Assembly: GCF_050624435.1 (NCBI RefSeq)
Contig: NW_027457644.1
Span: 495,501-559,500, forward strand
Source of the DNA: Tenrec ecaudatus
Taxonomy: Eukaryota > Chordata > Mammalia > Afrosoricida > Tenrecidae
Direction: 5' to 3'
DNA length: 64,000 bases
Shown here: positions 1 through 11,295 of the stretch, piece by piece
Layout: each line of letters starts with the position of its first letter
How positions within the stretch are numbered: position 1 is the first letter of the stretch
The notes under the pieces: generated by a model
Databases searched by the model: none
What the model was told of the DNA's origin: nothing
What the model saw: only the letters and a program-made list of their open reading frames with translations
Made by a program: the position numbers and the translations under genes

Positions 1-279
1 CCCTAGACTAAAGGTAGGGTACCCCTAGGCTTACGCTAGGGCACCCCTAGACTTAGGCTAGGGCACCCCTAGGCTTAGGCTAGGGCACCCCTAGGCTTAG
101 ACTAAGGCTAGGGCTCCCCTAGCCTAAGGCTAGGTCACCCCTAGGCTTAGGCTAGGGAACCCCTAGGTTTAGGCTAGGGCGCCCCAAGGCTTACGCTAAG
201 ACTAGGGCTCCCCTAGCCTAAGGTTAGGGCACCGTAGGCTTAGGCTAGGGCACCCCTTGTCTTAGGCTAGGGCACCCCT

Positions 280-329
280 AGGCTTAGGCTAAGGCTAGGG
301 CTCCCCTAGCCTAAGGCTAGAGCACCCCT
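280..329 (+). repeat. Reference long unit (28 bp) plus partner 22-mer
   Basis: Positions 280-307 are a 28-bp unit: the canonical start AGGCTTAGGCT, then an added hexamer, then AGGGCTCCCCT instead of AGGGCACCCCT. The next unit, 308-329, starts AGCCTAAGGCT instead of AGGCTTAGGCT and then returns to the canonical end (here with the private variant AGAGC). This pair recurs throughout the window, usually separated by two to six plain 22-mers, giving first-order repeat groups of about 94 to 180 bp. The 6-bp length difference equals one telomere-like hexamer, which suggests the family was built in hexamer steps. Confidence 0.93.
292..312. other. Inverted repeat (9-bp stem, 3-nt loop) at the long-unit boundary
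   Basis: AGGCTAGGG at 292-300 is the exact reverse complement of CCCTAGCCT at 304-312, with CTC between them. Outward, the pairing continues imperfectly for roughly nine more bases. The same dyad is present at most long units because they share this boundary. The ordinary 22-mer has only a 6-bp version (CTAGGG, loop CAC, CCCTAG). Cruciform or hairpin extrusion is physically possible. A biological role such as protein binding or a recombination-prone site is inference only. Confidence 0.85.
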
Positions 330-660
330 AGGATTAGGCTAGGGCACCCCTAGGCTTAGGCTAGGGCACCCCATGGCTTAGGATAGGGCACCCGTAGGTG
401 TAGGCTAGGCTAGGGCTCCACTAGACTAAGGCTAGGGCACCCCTAGCCTTAGGCTAGGGCACCCCTAGGCTTAGGCTAGGGTACTCCTAGGCTTAGGCTA
501 AGACAAGGGCTCAGCTAGCCTAAGGCTAGGGCACCCCTAGGCTTAGTCTAGGGCACCCCTAGGCTTAGGCTAGGGCACTCCTAGACTAAGCCTAGGGCAC
601 CCCTAGGCTTAGGCTAGGGCACCCCTAGGCTTAGGGTAGGGCACCCCTAGGCTTAGGCTA

Positions 661-930
661 GGGCACATCTAGGCTTAGGCTAGGGCACTCCTAGGCTTAG
701 GCTAGGGCAACCCGAGGTTTATGCTAGGGCACCCCTAGGCGTAGGCTAGGGCACCCCTAGGCTTAGTCTAGGGCACCCCTTGGGTTAAGCTAGGGCACCC
801 CTAGGCTTGGGCTAGGGCACCCCTAGGCTTAGGCTAAGGTTAGGGCTCCCCTAGGCTAAGGCTAGGGCACCCCTAGGCTTAGGATAGGACACCACTAGGC
901 TTAGGCTAGGGCACCCCTAGGCTTAGGCTA
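661..930 (+). repeat. 270-bp segment absent from the 33-kb copy
   Basis: Sequence on both sides (GCACCCCTAGGCTTAGGCTA at 641-660 and again at 911-930) is identical, and the second copy at 33696-33720 runs straight from one to the other. The length, 270 bp, equals eleven 22-mers plus one 28-mer, so the event stayed in monomer register. The segment contains distinctive units (ACATCTAGGC, AACCCGAGGTTTATGC). The same segment is present at 52205 and 61593, so it is more likely a deletion in the 33-kb copy than an insertion here. Confidence 0.85.
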
Positions 931-1807
931 AGGCTAGGGCTCCCCTTGCCTAAGGATACGGCACCGCTTGGCTTAGGCTAGGGCACCCCTAGGTTTAGGC
1001 TAGGGCACCCCTAGTCTTAGGTTAGGGCACCCCTAGGCTTAGGCTAAGGCTAGGGCTACACTAGCCTAAGCCTAGGGTACCCCTAGGCTTAGGCTAGGGC
1101 ACCCCAAGGAGTAGGCTCCGGCACCCCTAGTCTTAGGATAGGGCACTCCTAGGCTTAGGCTAAGGCTAGGGCTCCTCTAGCCTAAGGCTATGGCACCCCT
1201 AGGCTTAGGCTAGGGCACCCCTAGGCTTAGACTAGGGCACCACTAGGCTTAGGCTAGGCACCCCTAGGTTTAGGCTTAGGCTAGGGCTCAGCTAGCCTAA
1301 GGCTAGGGCAAGCCTAGGCTTAGGCTAGGGCACCCCTAAGCTTAGGGTAGGGCACCCCTAGGTTTAGGGTAGGGCACCCCTCGGCTTAGGCTAGGGCACG
1401 CCTAGGCTTAGGCTAGGGCACCGCTAGGCTTAGGCTAAGGCTAGTGTTCCCCTAGCCTAAGGCTAGGGCACCTCTAGGGTTAGGCTAGGGCACCCCTAGG
1501 CTTAGGCTAGGGCACCCCTAGGCTTAGGCTAGGGCAGCCATAGGCTTCGGCTAAGGCTAGGGATCATCTAGCCTAAGGCCTGGGCACCCCTAGGCTTAGG
1601 CTAGGGCACCCCTAGGCTTAGGCTAATGCACCCCTAGGCTTAGTCTAAGGCTAGGTCACCCCTAGGCTTAGGCTAAGGCACCACTAGGCTTAGGCTAGGG
1701 AACCCCTAGGCTTAGGCTAGGGTACTCCTAGGCTTAGGCTAGGGCACCCCAAGGCTTTGGCTAAGGCGAGGACTCCCCAAGTCTAAGGCTAGGGTACCCC
1801 TAGGCTT
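661..1807 (+). repeat. 1.15-kb block reused at 52205 and 61593
   Basis: This block matches 52205-53351 at a constant offset of 51544, with no length change that I can find, and 61593-62739 at offset 60932. It includes marker units ACATCTAGGC, AACCCGAGG, CCTTGCCTAAGGATACGG, GGATCATCTAGCC and GGCGAGGACTCC. In all copies it starts and stops inside ordinary monomers. At 53352 it is fused to a different block than here, so it behaved as a movable cassette within the array. Confidence 0.88.
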
Positions 1808-4515
1808 AGGCTGGGCACCCCTAGACTTAGGCTAAGGCACCCTTAGGCTTAGGCTAGGGCACCCCTAGGCTTAGACTAAGGCTAGGGCTCCCCTAGCCTA
1901 AGGCTAGGTCACCCCTGGGCTTAGGCTAGGGAACCCCTCGGTTAAGGCTAGGGAGCCCCAAGGCTTACACTAATGCTAGGGCTCCCCTAGCCTAACGCTA
2001 GGGCATCCCTAGCCTGGGCTAGGGCACCCGTAGGCTTAGGCTAGGGCACACCTAGGCTTAGGTAGGGAACCCCTAGGCTTAGGTTAGGGCACCCCTAGGC
2101 TTAGGCGGGGGCATCCCTAGGCTTAGGCTAAGGCTAGGGCTCCCCTAGACTAAGGCTAAAATACCCCTAGGCTTAGGCTAGGGCACCCCTTGGCTTAGGC
2201 TAGGGCACCCCTAGGCTTAGGCTAAGACTAGGGCTCCTCTAGCCTAACGCTAGGGCATCCCTAGCCTGGGCTAGGGCACACGTACGCTTAGTCTAGGGCA
2301 CCCTTATGCTTAGGTAGGGAACCCCTAGGCTTAGGTTATGGCACCCCTAGGCTTAGGCTGGGGCACCCCTAGACTTATGCTAGGGCACCCCTAGGCTTAG
2401 GCTAGGGAACCCCTAGGCTTAGACAAAGGCTAGGGCTCCCCTAGCCTAAGGCTAGGTCACACCTAGGCTTAGGCTAGGGAACCCCTAGTTTTAGGCTAGG
2501 GCGCCCCAAGGCTTACGCTAAGGCTAGGGCTCCCCTAGCCTAAGGTTAGGGCACCCGTAGGCTTAGGCTAGGGCTTAGGCTAGGGCACCCCTAGGCTTAG
2601 GCTAAGGCTAGGGGTTCCCTAGCCTAAGGCTAGGCCACCCAAAGGCTTAGGTTAGGGCACCCCTAGGCTTAGGCTAGGGCACCCCATGGCTTAGGATAGG
2701 GCAACCGTAGGCGTAGGCTAAGGCTAGGGCTCCACTAGACTAAGGCTAGGGCACCCCTAGCCTTAGGCTGGGGCACCCCTAGGCTTAGGCTAGGGCACCC
2801 CTAGGCTTTGGGTAGGGCACTCCTAGGCTAAGGCTAGGGCACCCCTAGGCTTAGGATAAGTCTAGGGCTCCCCTAGCCTAAGGCTAGGACACCCCTAGGC
2901 ATAGGCTACGGCACCCCTAGGCTTAGGCTCGGGCACCCCTAGGCTTAGGCTCGGGCACCCCTAGACTTAGGCTAGGGCACCCCTAGGCTTAGGCTAGGGC
3001 ACCCCTAGGCTTACGCTAGGGCACCCCTAAGCTTAGGCTAGGGCACCCCTAGTCTTAGGCTAGGGCACCCCTAGTCATAGGCTAAGGCAACGGCTCCCCT
3101 AGCCTAAGGCTAGGGCACCCCTAGGCTTAGGCTAGGGCACCCCTTGGCTTAGGCTAGGGTACGCCTAGGCTTAGGCTAGGGCACCCCTAGCCTTAGGCTA
3201 AGGCTAGGGCTCAGCTAGCCTTAGGCTAGGGCACCCCTAGGTTTAGGCTAGGGCACCCCTAGGCTTAGAGTAGGGCACCCCTAGGCTTAGGCTAGGGCAC
3301 ATCTAGGCTTAGGCTAGGGCACCCCTAGGCTTAGGCTAAGGCTAGGGCTCCACTAGACTAAGGCTAGGGCACCCCTAGGCTTAGGCTAGGGCACCCCTAG
3401 GTTTAGGCTAGGGCACCCCTAGGCTTAGGCTAAGGTTAGGGCTCCCATAGACTAAGGTTAGGGCACCCCTAGGCTTAGTCTAGGGCACCCCTAGGCTTAG
3501 GATAGGACACCACTAGGCTTAGGCTAGGGAACCACTAGGCTTAAGTTAAGGCTAGGGCTCCCCTAGCCTAAGGCTAGGGCACCCCTAGGCTTCGGCTGGG
3601 GCACCCCTAGGCTTAGGCTAAGGCTAGGGCTACCCTAACCTAACCCTAGGGCACCCCTAGGCCTAGGCTAGGGCACCCCAAGGCTTAGGCCCCGGCACCC
3701 CTAGTCTTAGGATAGGGCACCCCTAGGCTTAGGCTAAGGCTAGGGCTCCTCTAGCCTAAGGCTATGGCACCCCTAGGCTTAGGCTAGGGCACCCCTAGGC
3801 TAACGCTAGGGCACCCCTAGGCTTAGGCTAGGGCACCCCAAGGCTTAGGCTCCGGAACCCCTAGTCTTAGGATAGGGCACCCCTAGGCTTAGGCTAAGGC
3901 TAGGGCTCCTCTAGCCTAAGGCTAGGGCACCACTAGGGTTAGGCTAGGGCACCCCTAGGCTTAGGTTAGGGCACCCCTAGGCTTAGGCTAGGGCACCCCT
4001 AGGCTTAGGCTAGGGTACCCCTAGGCTTAGGCTAGGACATCCCTAGGCTTAGGCTAAGGCTAGGGCTCCCCTAGCCTAAGGCTAGGGCACCCCTTGGCTT
4101 AGGCGAGGGGACCCCTAGGCTTAGGCTAGGGCACCCCTAGGCTTAGGCTTAGGCTAGGGCTCAGCTAGCCTAAGGCTAGGGCAAGCCTAGACTTAGGCTA
4201 CTGCACCCCTAGGCTTAGGGTAGGGCACCCCTAGGCTTTGGGTAGGGCACCCCTAGGCTTTGGGTAGGGCACCCCTAGGGTTAGGCTAGGGCACGCATAG
4301 GCTTAGACTAGGGCACCCCTAGGCTAAGGCTAGGGCACCCCTAGGTTTAGGCTAGGGCAACCCTAGGCTTAGGCTAGGGCAGCCATAGGCTTAGGCTAAG
4401 GCTGGGCTCCTCTATCCTAAGGCCTGGGCACCCCTAGGCTTAGGCTAGGGCCCCCCTAGGCTTAGGCTAGGGCACCCCTAGGGTTAGGCTAGGGCACCCC
4501 TAGGCTTAGGCTAGG

Positions 4516-4527
4516 TCTAGAGGATCC
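4516..4527 (+). repeat. TCTAGAGGATCC landmark in a variant long unit (20 occurrences)
   Basis: A 28-bp long unit with several substitutions creates adjacent XbaI and BamHI sites. I find the motif starting at 4516, 9574, 11295, 12056, 13791, 16143, 19252, 20697, 37301, 38084, 42774, 45229, 46056, 50652, 51413, 53629, 58225, 60040, 60801 and 63017. Recurrent spacings (761 three times, 2216 twice, 4596 twice) reveal the large duplications. None occurs between 20.7 and 37.3 kb. The downstream unit usually starts TTGGCTTAGG; at 19252 and 20697 it is TAGGCT instead. Confidence 0.93.
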
Positions 4528-5940
4528 CTTGGCTTAGGCTAAGGCACTCCTAGGCTTAGGCTAAGGCTAGGGCTCCTCTAGCCTAAGGCTATGGCACCCC
4601 TAGGCTTAGGCTAGGGCACCCCTAGGCTTACGCTAGGGCACCCCTAGGCTTAGGCTAGGGCACCCCAAGGCTTAGGCTCCGGCACCCCTAGTCTTAGCAT
4701 AGGGCACCCCTAAGCTTAGGCTAAGGCTAGGGCTCCTCTAGCCTAAGGCTAGGGCACCACTAGGGTTAGGCTAGGGCACCCCTAGGCTTAGGCTAGGGCA
4801 CCCCTAGGCTTAGGCTAGGGTACCCCTAGGCTTAGGCTAGGACACCCCTAGGCATAGGCTAGGACATCCCTAGGCTTAGGCTAAGGCTAGGGCTCCCCTA
4901 GCCTAAGGCTAGGGCACCCCTAGGCTTAGGCTAAGGCTAGGTCACCCCTAGGCTTAGGCTATAGCACCACTAGGCTTAGGCTAGGGCACCCCTTGGCTTA
5001 GGCTAGGTCACCCCTAGGCTTAGGCTAAGGCTAGGTCACCTCTAGGTGTAGGCTAAGGCACCACTAGGCTTAGGCTAGGGCACCACTAGGCTTAGGCTTA
5101 GGCAATCATAGGCTTAGGCTAGGGCACCCCTAGGCTGAGGGTAGGGCACCCATAGGCTTAGGCTAAAGCTAGGGCTCCCCTAGCCTAAGGCTAGGGCACC
5201 CCTAGGCTTAGGCTAGGGCACCCCTAGGCTTAGGCTAGGGCAACCCAAGGCTTCGGCTAAGGCGAGGACTCCCCTAGCCTAAGGCTAGGGTACCCCTAGG
5301 CTTAGGCTAGGGCACCCCTAGGCTTAGGCTAATGCACCCCTAGGCTTAGTCTAAGGCTAGGTCACCCCTAGGCTTAGGCTAAGGCACCACTAGGCTTAGG
5401 CTAGGGCACCCCTAGGCTTAGGCTAGGGTACTCCTAGGCTTAGGCTAGGGCACCAGAAGGCTTTGGCTAAGGCGAGGACTCCCCAAGCCTAAGGCTAGGG
5501 TACCCCTAGGCTTAGGCTGGGCACCCCTAGACTTAGGCTAAGGCACCCTTAGGCTTAGGCTAGGGCACCCCTAGGCTTAAACTAAGGCTAGGGCTCCCCT
5601 AGCCTAAGGCTAGGTCACCCCTGGCTTAGGCTAGGGAACCCCTCGGTTAAGGCTAGGGAGCCCCAAGGCTTACGCTAATGCTAAGGCTCCCCTAGCCTAA
5701 CGCTAGGGCATCCCTAGCCTGGGCTAGGGCACCCGCAGGCTTAGGCTAGGGCACACCTAGGCTTAGGTAGGGAACCCCTAGGCTTAGGTTAGGGCACCCC
5801 TAGGCTTAGGCTGGGGCACCCCTAGGCTTAGGCTAAGGCTAGGGCTCCCCTAGACTAAGGCTAAGATACCCCTAAGCTTAGGCTAGGGCACCCCTTGGCT
5901 TAGGCTAGGGCACCCCTAGGCTTAGGCTAAGGCTAGGGCT

Positions 5941-7932
5941 CCTCTAGCCTAACGCTAGGGCATCCCTAGCCTGGGCTAGGGCACACGTAGGCTTAGTCTA
6001 GGGCACCCTTATGCTTAGGTAGGGAACCCCTAGGCTTAGGTTATAGCACCCCTAGGCTTAGGCTGGGGCACCCCTAGACTTATGCTAGGGCACCCCTAGG
6101 CTTAGGCTAGGGCACCCCTAGGCTTAGACAAAGGCTAGGGCTCCCCTAGCCTAAGGCTAGGTCACACCTAGGCTTAGGCTAGGCAACCCCTAGTTTTAGG
6201 CTAGGGCGCCCCAAGGCTTACGCTAAGGCTAGGGCTCCCCTAGCCTAAGGTTAGGGCACCCGTAGGCTTAGGCTAGGGCACCCCTAGTCTTAGGCTAGGG
6301 CACCCCTAGGCTTAGGCTAAGGCTAGGGCTCCCCTAGCCTAAGGCTAGGCCACCCAAAGGCTTAGGTTAGGGCACCCCTAGGCTTAGGCTAGGGCACCCC
6401 ATGGCTTAGGATAGGGCAACCGTAGGCGTAGGCTAAGGCTAGGGCTCCACTAGACTAAGGCTAGGGCACCCCTAGCCTTAGGCTCGGGCACCCCTAGGCT
6501 TAGGCTAGGGCACCCCTAGGCTTTGGGTAGGGCACCCCTAGGCTTAGGATAAGTCTAGGGCTCCCCAAGCCTAAGGCTAGGACACCCCTAGGCTTAGGCT
6601 AGGGCACCCCTAGGCTTAGGCTAAGGCTAGGGCTCCTCTAGCCTAACGCTAGGGCATCCCTAGCCTGGGCTAGGGCACACGTAGGCTTAGTCTAGGGCAC
6701 CCTTATGCTTAGGTAGGGAACCCCTAGGCTTAGGTTATGGCACCCCTAGGCTTAGGCTGGGGCACCCCAAGACTTATGCTAGGGCACCCCTAGGCTTAGG
6801 CTAGGGCACCCCTAGGCTTAGACAAAGGCTAGGGCTCCCCTAGCCTAAGGCTAGGTCACACCTAGGCTTAGGCTAGGGAACCCCTAGTTTTAGGCTAGGG
6901 CGCCCCAAGGCTTACGCTAAGGCTAGAGCTCCCCTAGCCTAAGGTTAGGGCACCCGTAGGCTTAGGCTAGGGCACCCCTAGTCTTAGGCTAGGGCACCCC
7001 TAGGCTTAGGCTAAGGCTAGGGCTCCCCTAGCCTAAGGCTAGGCCACCCAAAGGCTTAGGTTAGGGCACCCCTAGGCTTAGGCTAGGTCACCCCATGGCT
7101 TAGGATAGGGCAACCGTAGGCGTAGGCTAAGGCTAGGGCTCCACTAGACTAAGGCTAGGGCACCCCTAAGGCTTAGGGTAGGGCACCCCTAGGCTTAGGA
7201 TAAGTCTAGGGCTCCCCTAGCCTAAGGCTAGGACACCCCTAGGCTTAGGCTAGGGCACCCCTAGGCTTAGGCTAAGGCTAGGGCTCCTCTAGCCTAACGC
7301 TAGGGCATCCCTAGCCTGGGCTAGGGCACACGTAGGCTTAGTCTAGGGCACCCTTATGCTTAGGTAGGGAACCCCTAGGCTTAGGTTATGGCACCCCTAG
7401 GCTTAGGCTGGGGCACCCCAAGACTTATGCTAGGGCACCCCTAGGCTTAGGCTAGGGCACCCCTAGGCTTAGACAAAGGCTAGGGCTCCCCTAGCCTAAG
7501 GCTATGTCACACCTAGGCTTAGGCTAGGGAACCCCTAGTTTTAGGCTAGGGCGCCCCAAGGCTTACGCTAAGGCTAGGGCTCCCCTAGCCTAAGGTTAGG
7601 GCACCCGTAGGCTTAGGCTAGGGCACCCCTAGTCTTAGGCTAGGGCACCCCTAGGCTTAGGCTAAGGCTAGGGCTCCCCTAGCCTAAGGCTAGGCCACCC
7701 AAAGGCTTAGGTTAGGGCACCCCTAGGCTTAGGCTAGGGCACCCCATGGCTTAGGATAGGGAAACCGTAGGCGTAGGCTAAGGCTAGGGCTCCACTAGAC
7801 TAAGGCTAGGGCACCCCTAGCCTTAGGCTGGGGCACCCCTAGGCTTAGGCTCGGGCACCCCTAGGCTTTGGGTAGGGCACCCCTAGGCTTAGGATAAGTC
7901 TAGGGCTCCCCTAGCCTAAGGCTAGGACACCC
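5941..7932 (+). repeat. Triplicated 0.65-0.69-kb unit, first set
   Basis: The marker CCTCTAGCCTAACGCTAGGG begins at 5941, 6635 and 7286, followed each time by CACACGTAGG, CCCTTATGCTTAGG, TAGTTTTAGG, CCCATGGCTTAGG and GATAAGTCTAGG units in the same order. Intervals are 694 and 651 bp. A related, more diverged unit lies near 2235. The set is repeated as a whole at about 39139, 47017 and 54590 with the same 694 and 651 spacing. Confidence 0.88.
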
Positions 7933-9573
7933 CTAGGCTTAGGCTACGGCACCCCTAGGCTTAGGCTCGGGCACCCCTAGGCTTAGGCTCGGGCACCCCT
8001 AGACTTAGGCTAGGGCACCCCTAGGCTTAGGCAAGGGCACCCCTAGGCTTACGCTAGGGCACCCCTAAGCTTAGGCTAGGGCACCCCTAGTCTTAGGCTA
8101 GGGCACCCCTAGGCTTAGGCTAAGGCAACGCTCTCCTAGCCTAAGGCTAGGGCACCCCTAGGCTTAGGCTAGGGCACCCCTTGGCTTAGGCTAGGGTACG
8201 CCTAGGCTTAGGCTAGGGCACCCCTAGACTTAGGCTAAGGCTAGGGCTCAGCTAGCCTAAGGCTAGGGCACCCCTAGGTTTAGGCTAGGGCACCCCTAGG
8301 CTTAGAGTAGGGCACCCCTAGGCTTAGGCTAGGGCACATCTAGGCTTAGGCTAGGGCACCCCTAGGCTTAGTCTAAGGCTAGGGCTCCACTAGACTAAGG
8401 CTAGGGCACCCCTAGGCTTAGGCTAGGGCACCCCTAGGTTTAGGCTAGGGCACCCCTAGGCTTGGGCTAGGGCACCCCTAGGCTTAGGCTAAGGTTAGGG
8501 CTCCCATAGACTAAGGTTAGGGCACCCCTAGGCTTAGGCTAGGGCACCCCTAGGCTTAGGATAGGACACCACTAGGCTTAGGCTAGGGCACCACTAGGCT
8601 TAGGTTAAGGCTAGGGCTCCCCTAGCCTAAGGCTAGGGCACCCCTAGGCTTAGGTTGGGGCACCCCTAGGCTTAGGCTAAGGCTAGGGCTACCCTAGCCT
8701 AACCCTAGGGCACCCCTAGGCCTAGGCTAGGGCACCCCAAGGCTTAGGCTCCGGCACCCCTAGTCTTAGGATAGGGCACCCCTAGGCTTAGGCTAAGGCT
8801 AGGGCTCCTCTAGCCTAAGGCTATGGCACCCCTAGGCTTAGGCTAGGGCACCCCTAGGCTTACGCTAGGGCACCCCTAGGCTTAGGCTAGGGCACCCCAA
8901 GGCTTAGGCTCCGGAACCCCTAGTCTTAGGATAGGGCACCCCTAGGCTTAGGCTAAGGCTAGGGCTCCTCTAGCCTAAGGCTAGGGCACCACTAGGGTTA
9001 GGCTAGGGCACCCCTAGGCTTAGGCTAGGGCACCCCTAGGCTTAAGCTAGGGCACCCCTAGGCTTAGGCTAGGGTACCCCTAGGCTTAGGCTAGGACATC
9101 CCTAGGCTTAGGCTAAGGCTAGGGCTCCCCTAGCCTAAGGCTAGGGCACCCCTTGGCTTAGGCGAGGGGACCCCTAGGCTTAGGCTAGGGCACCCCTAGG
9201 CTTAGGCTTAGGCTAGGGCTCAGTTAGCCTAAGGCTAGGGCAAGCCTAGACTTAGGCTAGTGCACCCCTAGGCTTAGGGTAGGGCACCCCTAGGCTTTGG
9301 GTAGGGCACCCCTAGGCTTTGGGTAGGGCACCCCTAGGGTTAGGCTAGGGCACGCCTAGGCTTAGACTAGGGCACCCCTAGGCTAAGGCTAGGGCACCCC
9401 TAGGTTTAGGCTAGGGCAACCCTAGGCTTAGGCTAGGGCAGCCATAGGCTTAGGCTAAGGCTGGGCTCCTCTATCCTAAGGCCTGGGCACCCCTAGGCTT
9501 AGGCTAGGTCCCCCTAGGCTTAGGCTAGGGCACCCCTAGGGTTAGGCTAGGGCACCCCTAGGCTTAGTCTAGG

Positions 9574-11295
9574 TCTAGAGGATCCCTTGGCTTAGGCTAA
9601 GGCACTCCTAGGCTTAGTCTAAGGCTAGGGATCCTCTAGCCTAAGGCTATGGCACCCCTAGGCTTAGGCTAGGGCACCCCTAGGCTTACGCTAGGGCACC
9701 CCTATGCTTAGGCTAGGGCACCCCAAGGCTTAGGCTCTGGCACCCCTAGTCTTAGCATAGGGCACCCCTAGGCTTAGGCTAAGGCTAGGGCTCCTCTAGC
9801 CTAAGGCTAGGGCACCACTAGGGTTAGGCTAGGGCACCCCTACGCTTAGGCTAGGGCACCCCTAGGCTTAGGCTAGGGTACCACTAGGCTTAGGCTAGGA
9901 CACCCCTAGGCTTAGGCTAGGACATCCCTAGGCTTAGGCTAAGGCTAGGGCTCCCCTAGCCTAAGGCTAGGGCACCCCTTGGCTTAGGCGAGGGGACCCC
10001 TAGGCTTAGGCTAGGGCACCCCTAGGCTTAGGGTAGGGCACCCCTAGGCTTTGGGTAGGGCACCCCTAGGCTTTGGGTAGGGCACCCCTAGGATTAGGCT
10101 AGGGCACGCCTAGGCTTAGACTAGGGCACCCCTAGGCTAAGGCTAGGGCACCCCTAGGCTTAGGCTAGGGCAACCCTAGGCTTAGGCTAAGGCTAGGGCT
10201 CCACTAGACTAAGGCTAGGGCACCCCTAGGCTTAGGCTAGGGCACCCCTAGGTTTAGGCTAGGGCACCCCTAGGCTTAGGCTAAGGTTAGGGCTCCCATA
10301 GACTAAGGTTAGGGCACCCCTAGGCTTAGGCTAGGGCACCCCTAGGCTTAGGATAGGACACCACTAGGCTTAGGCTAGGGCACCACTAGGCTTAGGTTAA
10401 GGCTAGGGCTCCCCTAGCCTAAGGCTAGGGCACCCCTAGGCCTAGGCTAGGGTACCCCAAGGCTTAGGCTCCGGCACCCCTAGTCTTAGGATAGGGCACC
10501 CCTAGGCTTAGGCTAAGGCTAGGGCTCCTCTAGCCTAAGGCTATGGCACCCCTAGGCTTAGGCTAGGGCACCCCTAGGCTTACGCTAGGGCACCCCTAGG
10601 CTTAGGCTAGGGCACCCCAAGGCTTAGGCTCCGGAACCCCTAGTCTTAGGATAGGGCACCCCTACGCTTAGGCTAAGGCTAGGGCTCCTCTAGCCTAAGG
10701 CTAGGGCACCACTAGGGTTAGGCTAGGGCACCCCTAGTCTTAGGCTAGGGCACCCCTAGGCTTAGGCTAGGGCACCCCTAGGATTACGCTAGGGTACCCC
10801 TAGGCTTAGGCTAGGACATCCCTAGGCTTAGGCTAAGGCTAGGGCTCCCCTAGCCTAAGGCTAGGGCACCCCTTGGCTTAGGCGAGGGGACCCCTAGGCT
10901 TAGGCTAGGGCACCCCTAGGCTTAGGCTTAGGCTAGGGCTCAGCTAGCCTAAGGCTAGGGCAAGCCTAGACTTAGGCTAGTGCACCCCTAGGCTTAGGTT
11001 AGGGCACCCCTAGGCTTTGGGTAGGGCACCCCTAGGCTTTGGGTAGGGCACCCCTAGGGTTAGGCTAGGGCACGCCTAGGCTTAGACTAGGGCACCCCTA
11101 GGCTAAGGCTAGGGCACCCCTAGGTTTAGGCTAGGGCAACCCTAGGCTTAGGCTAGGGCAGCCATGGGCTTAGGCTAAGGCTGGGCTCCTCTATCCTAAG
11201 GCCTGGGCACCCCTAGGCTTAGGCTAGGGCCCCCCTAGGCTTAGGCTAGGGCACCCCTAGGGTTAGGCTAGGGCACCCCTAGGCTTAGGCTAGGT
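9574..11295 (+). repeat. 1.7-kb block between landmarks, re-copied at 58225-60040
   Basis: This matches 58225-60040 (1815 bp; the 94-bp difference equals 3x22+28). Both contain a fusion in which CAACCCTAGGCTTAGGCT runs into AAGGCTAGGGCTCCACTAG (10190 here, 58855 there). The same fusion is also present at 43382. The missing 94 bp here lie near 10430-10440, where the right copy has a TGGGGCACCCC unit and a GGGCTACCCTAGCC long unit. Confidence 0.8.

Larger units (their letters stand above)
1..10250 (+). repeat. Large higher-order block, copy 0 (of the 33-kb-spaced duplication)
   Basis: This stretch matches 33056-43442 unit by unit, including private variants. The offset is 33055 at the start, 32785 after position 930, and 33198-33200 from about 4940 to 10250. 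The changes in offset come from three insertion/deletion differences: 270 bp, about 44 bp and about 460 bp. In stretches I compared, base differences are roughly one per hundred to several hundred. The window edge cuts the left side, so the duplicated block may extend further left. The match ends near 10250, where copy 0 goes on to a CTAGGTTTAGG unit and the right copy switches to CCTTGGCTTAGGCG. Confidence 0.9.

Noticed and set aside
292..312. Rho-independent terminators at the GC-rich dyads
   Set aside because: The stems are not followed by T-runs, recur hundreds of times, and there are no genes to terminate.
4516..4527. TCTAGAGGATCC as cloning-vector polylinker contamination
   Set aside because: The motif equals part of the common XbaI-BamHI polylinker, but it lies inside a 28-bp unit that is a substituted long monomer, recurs 20 times with the array, and has no other vector sequence on either side.
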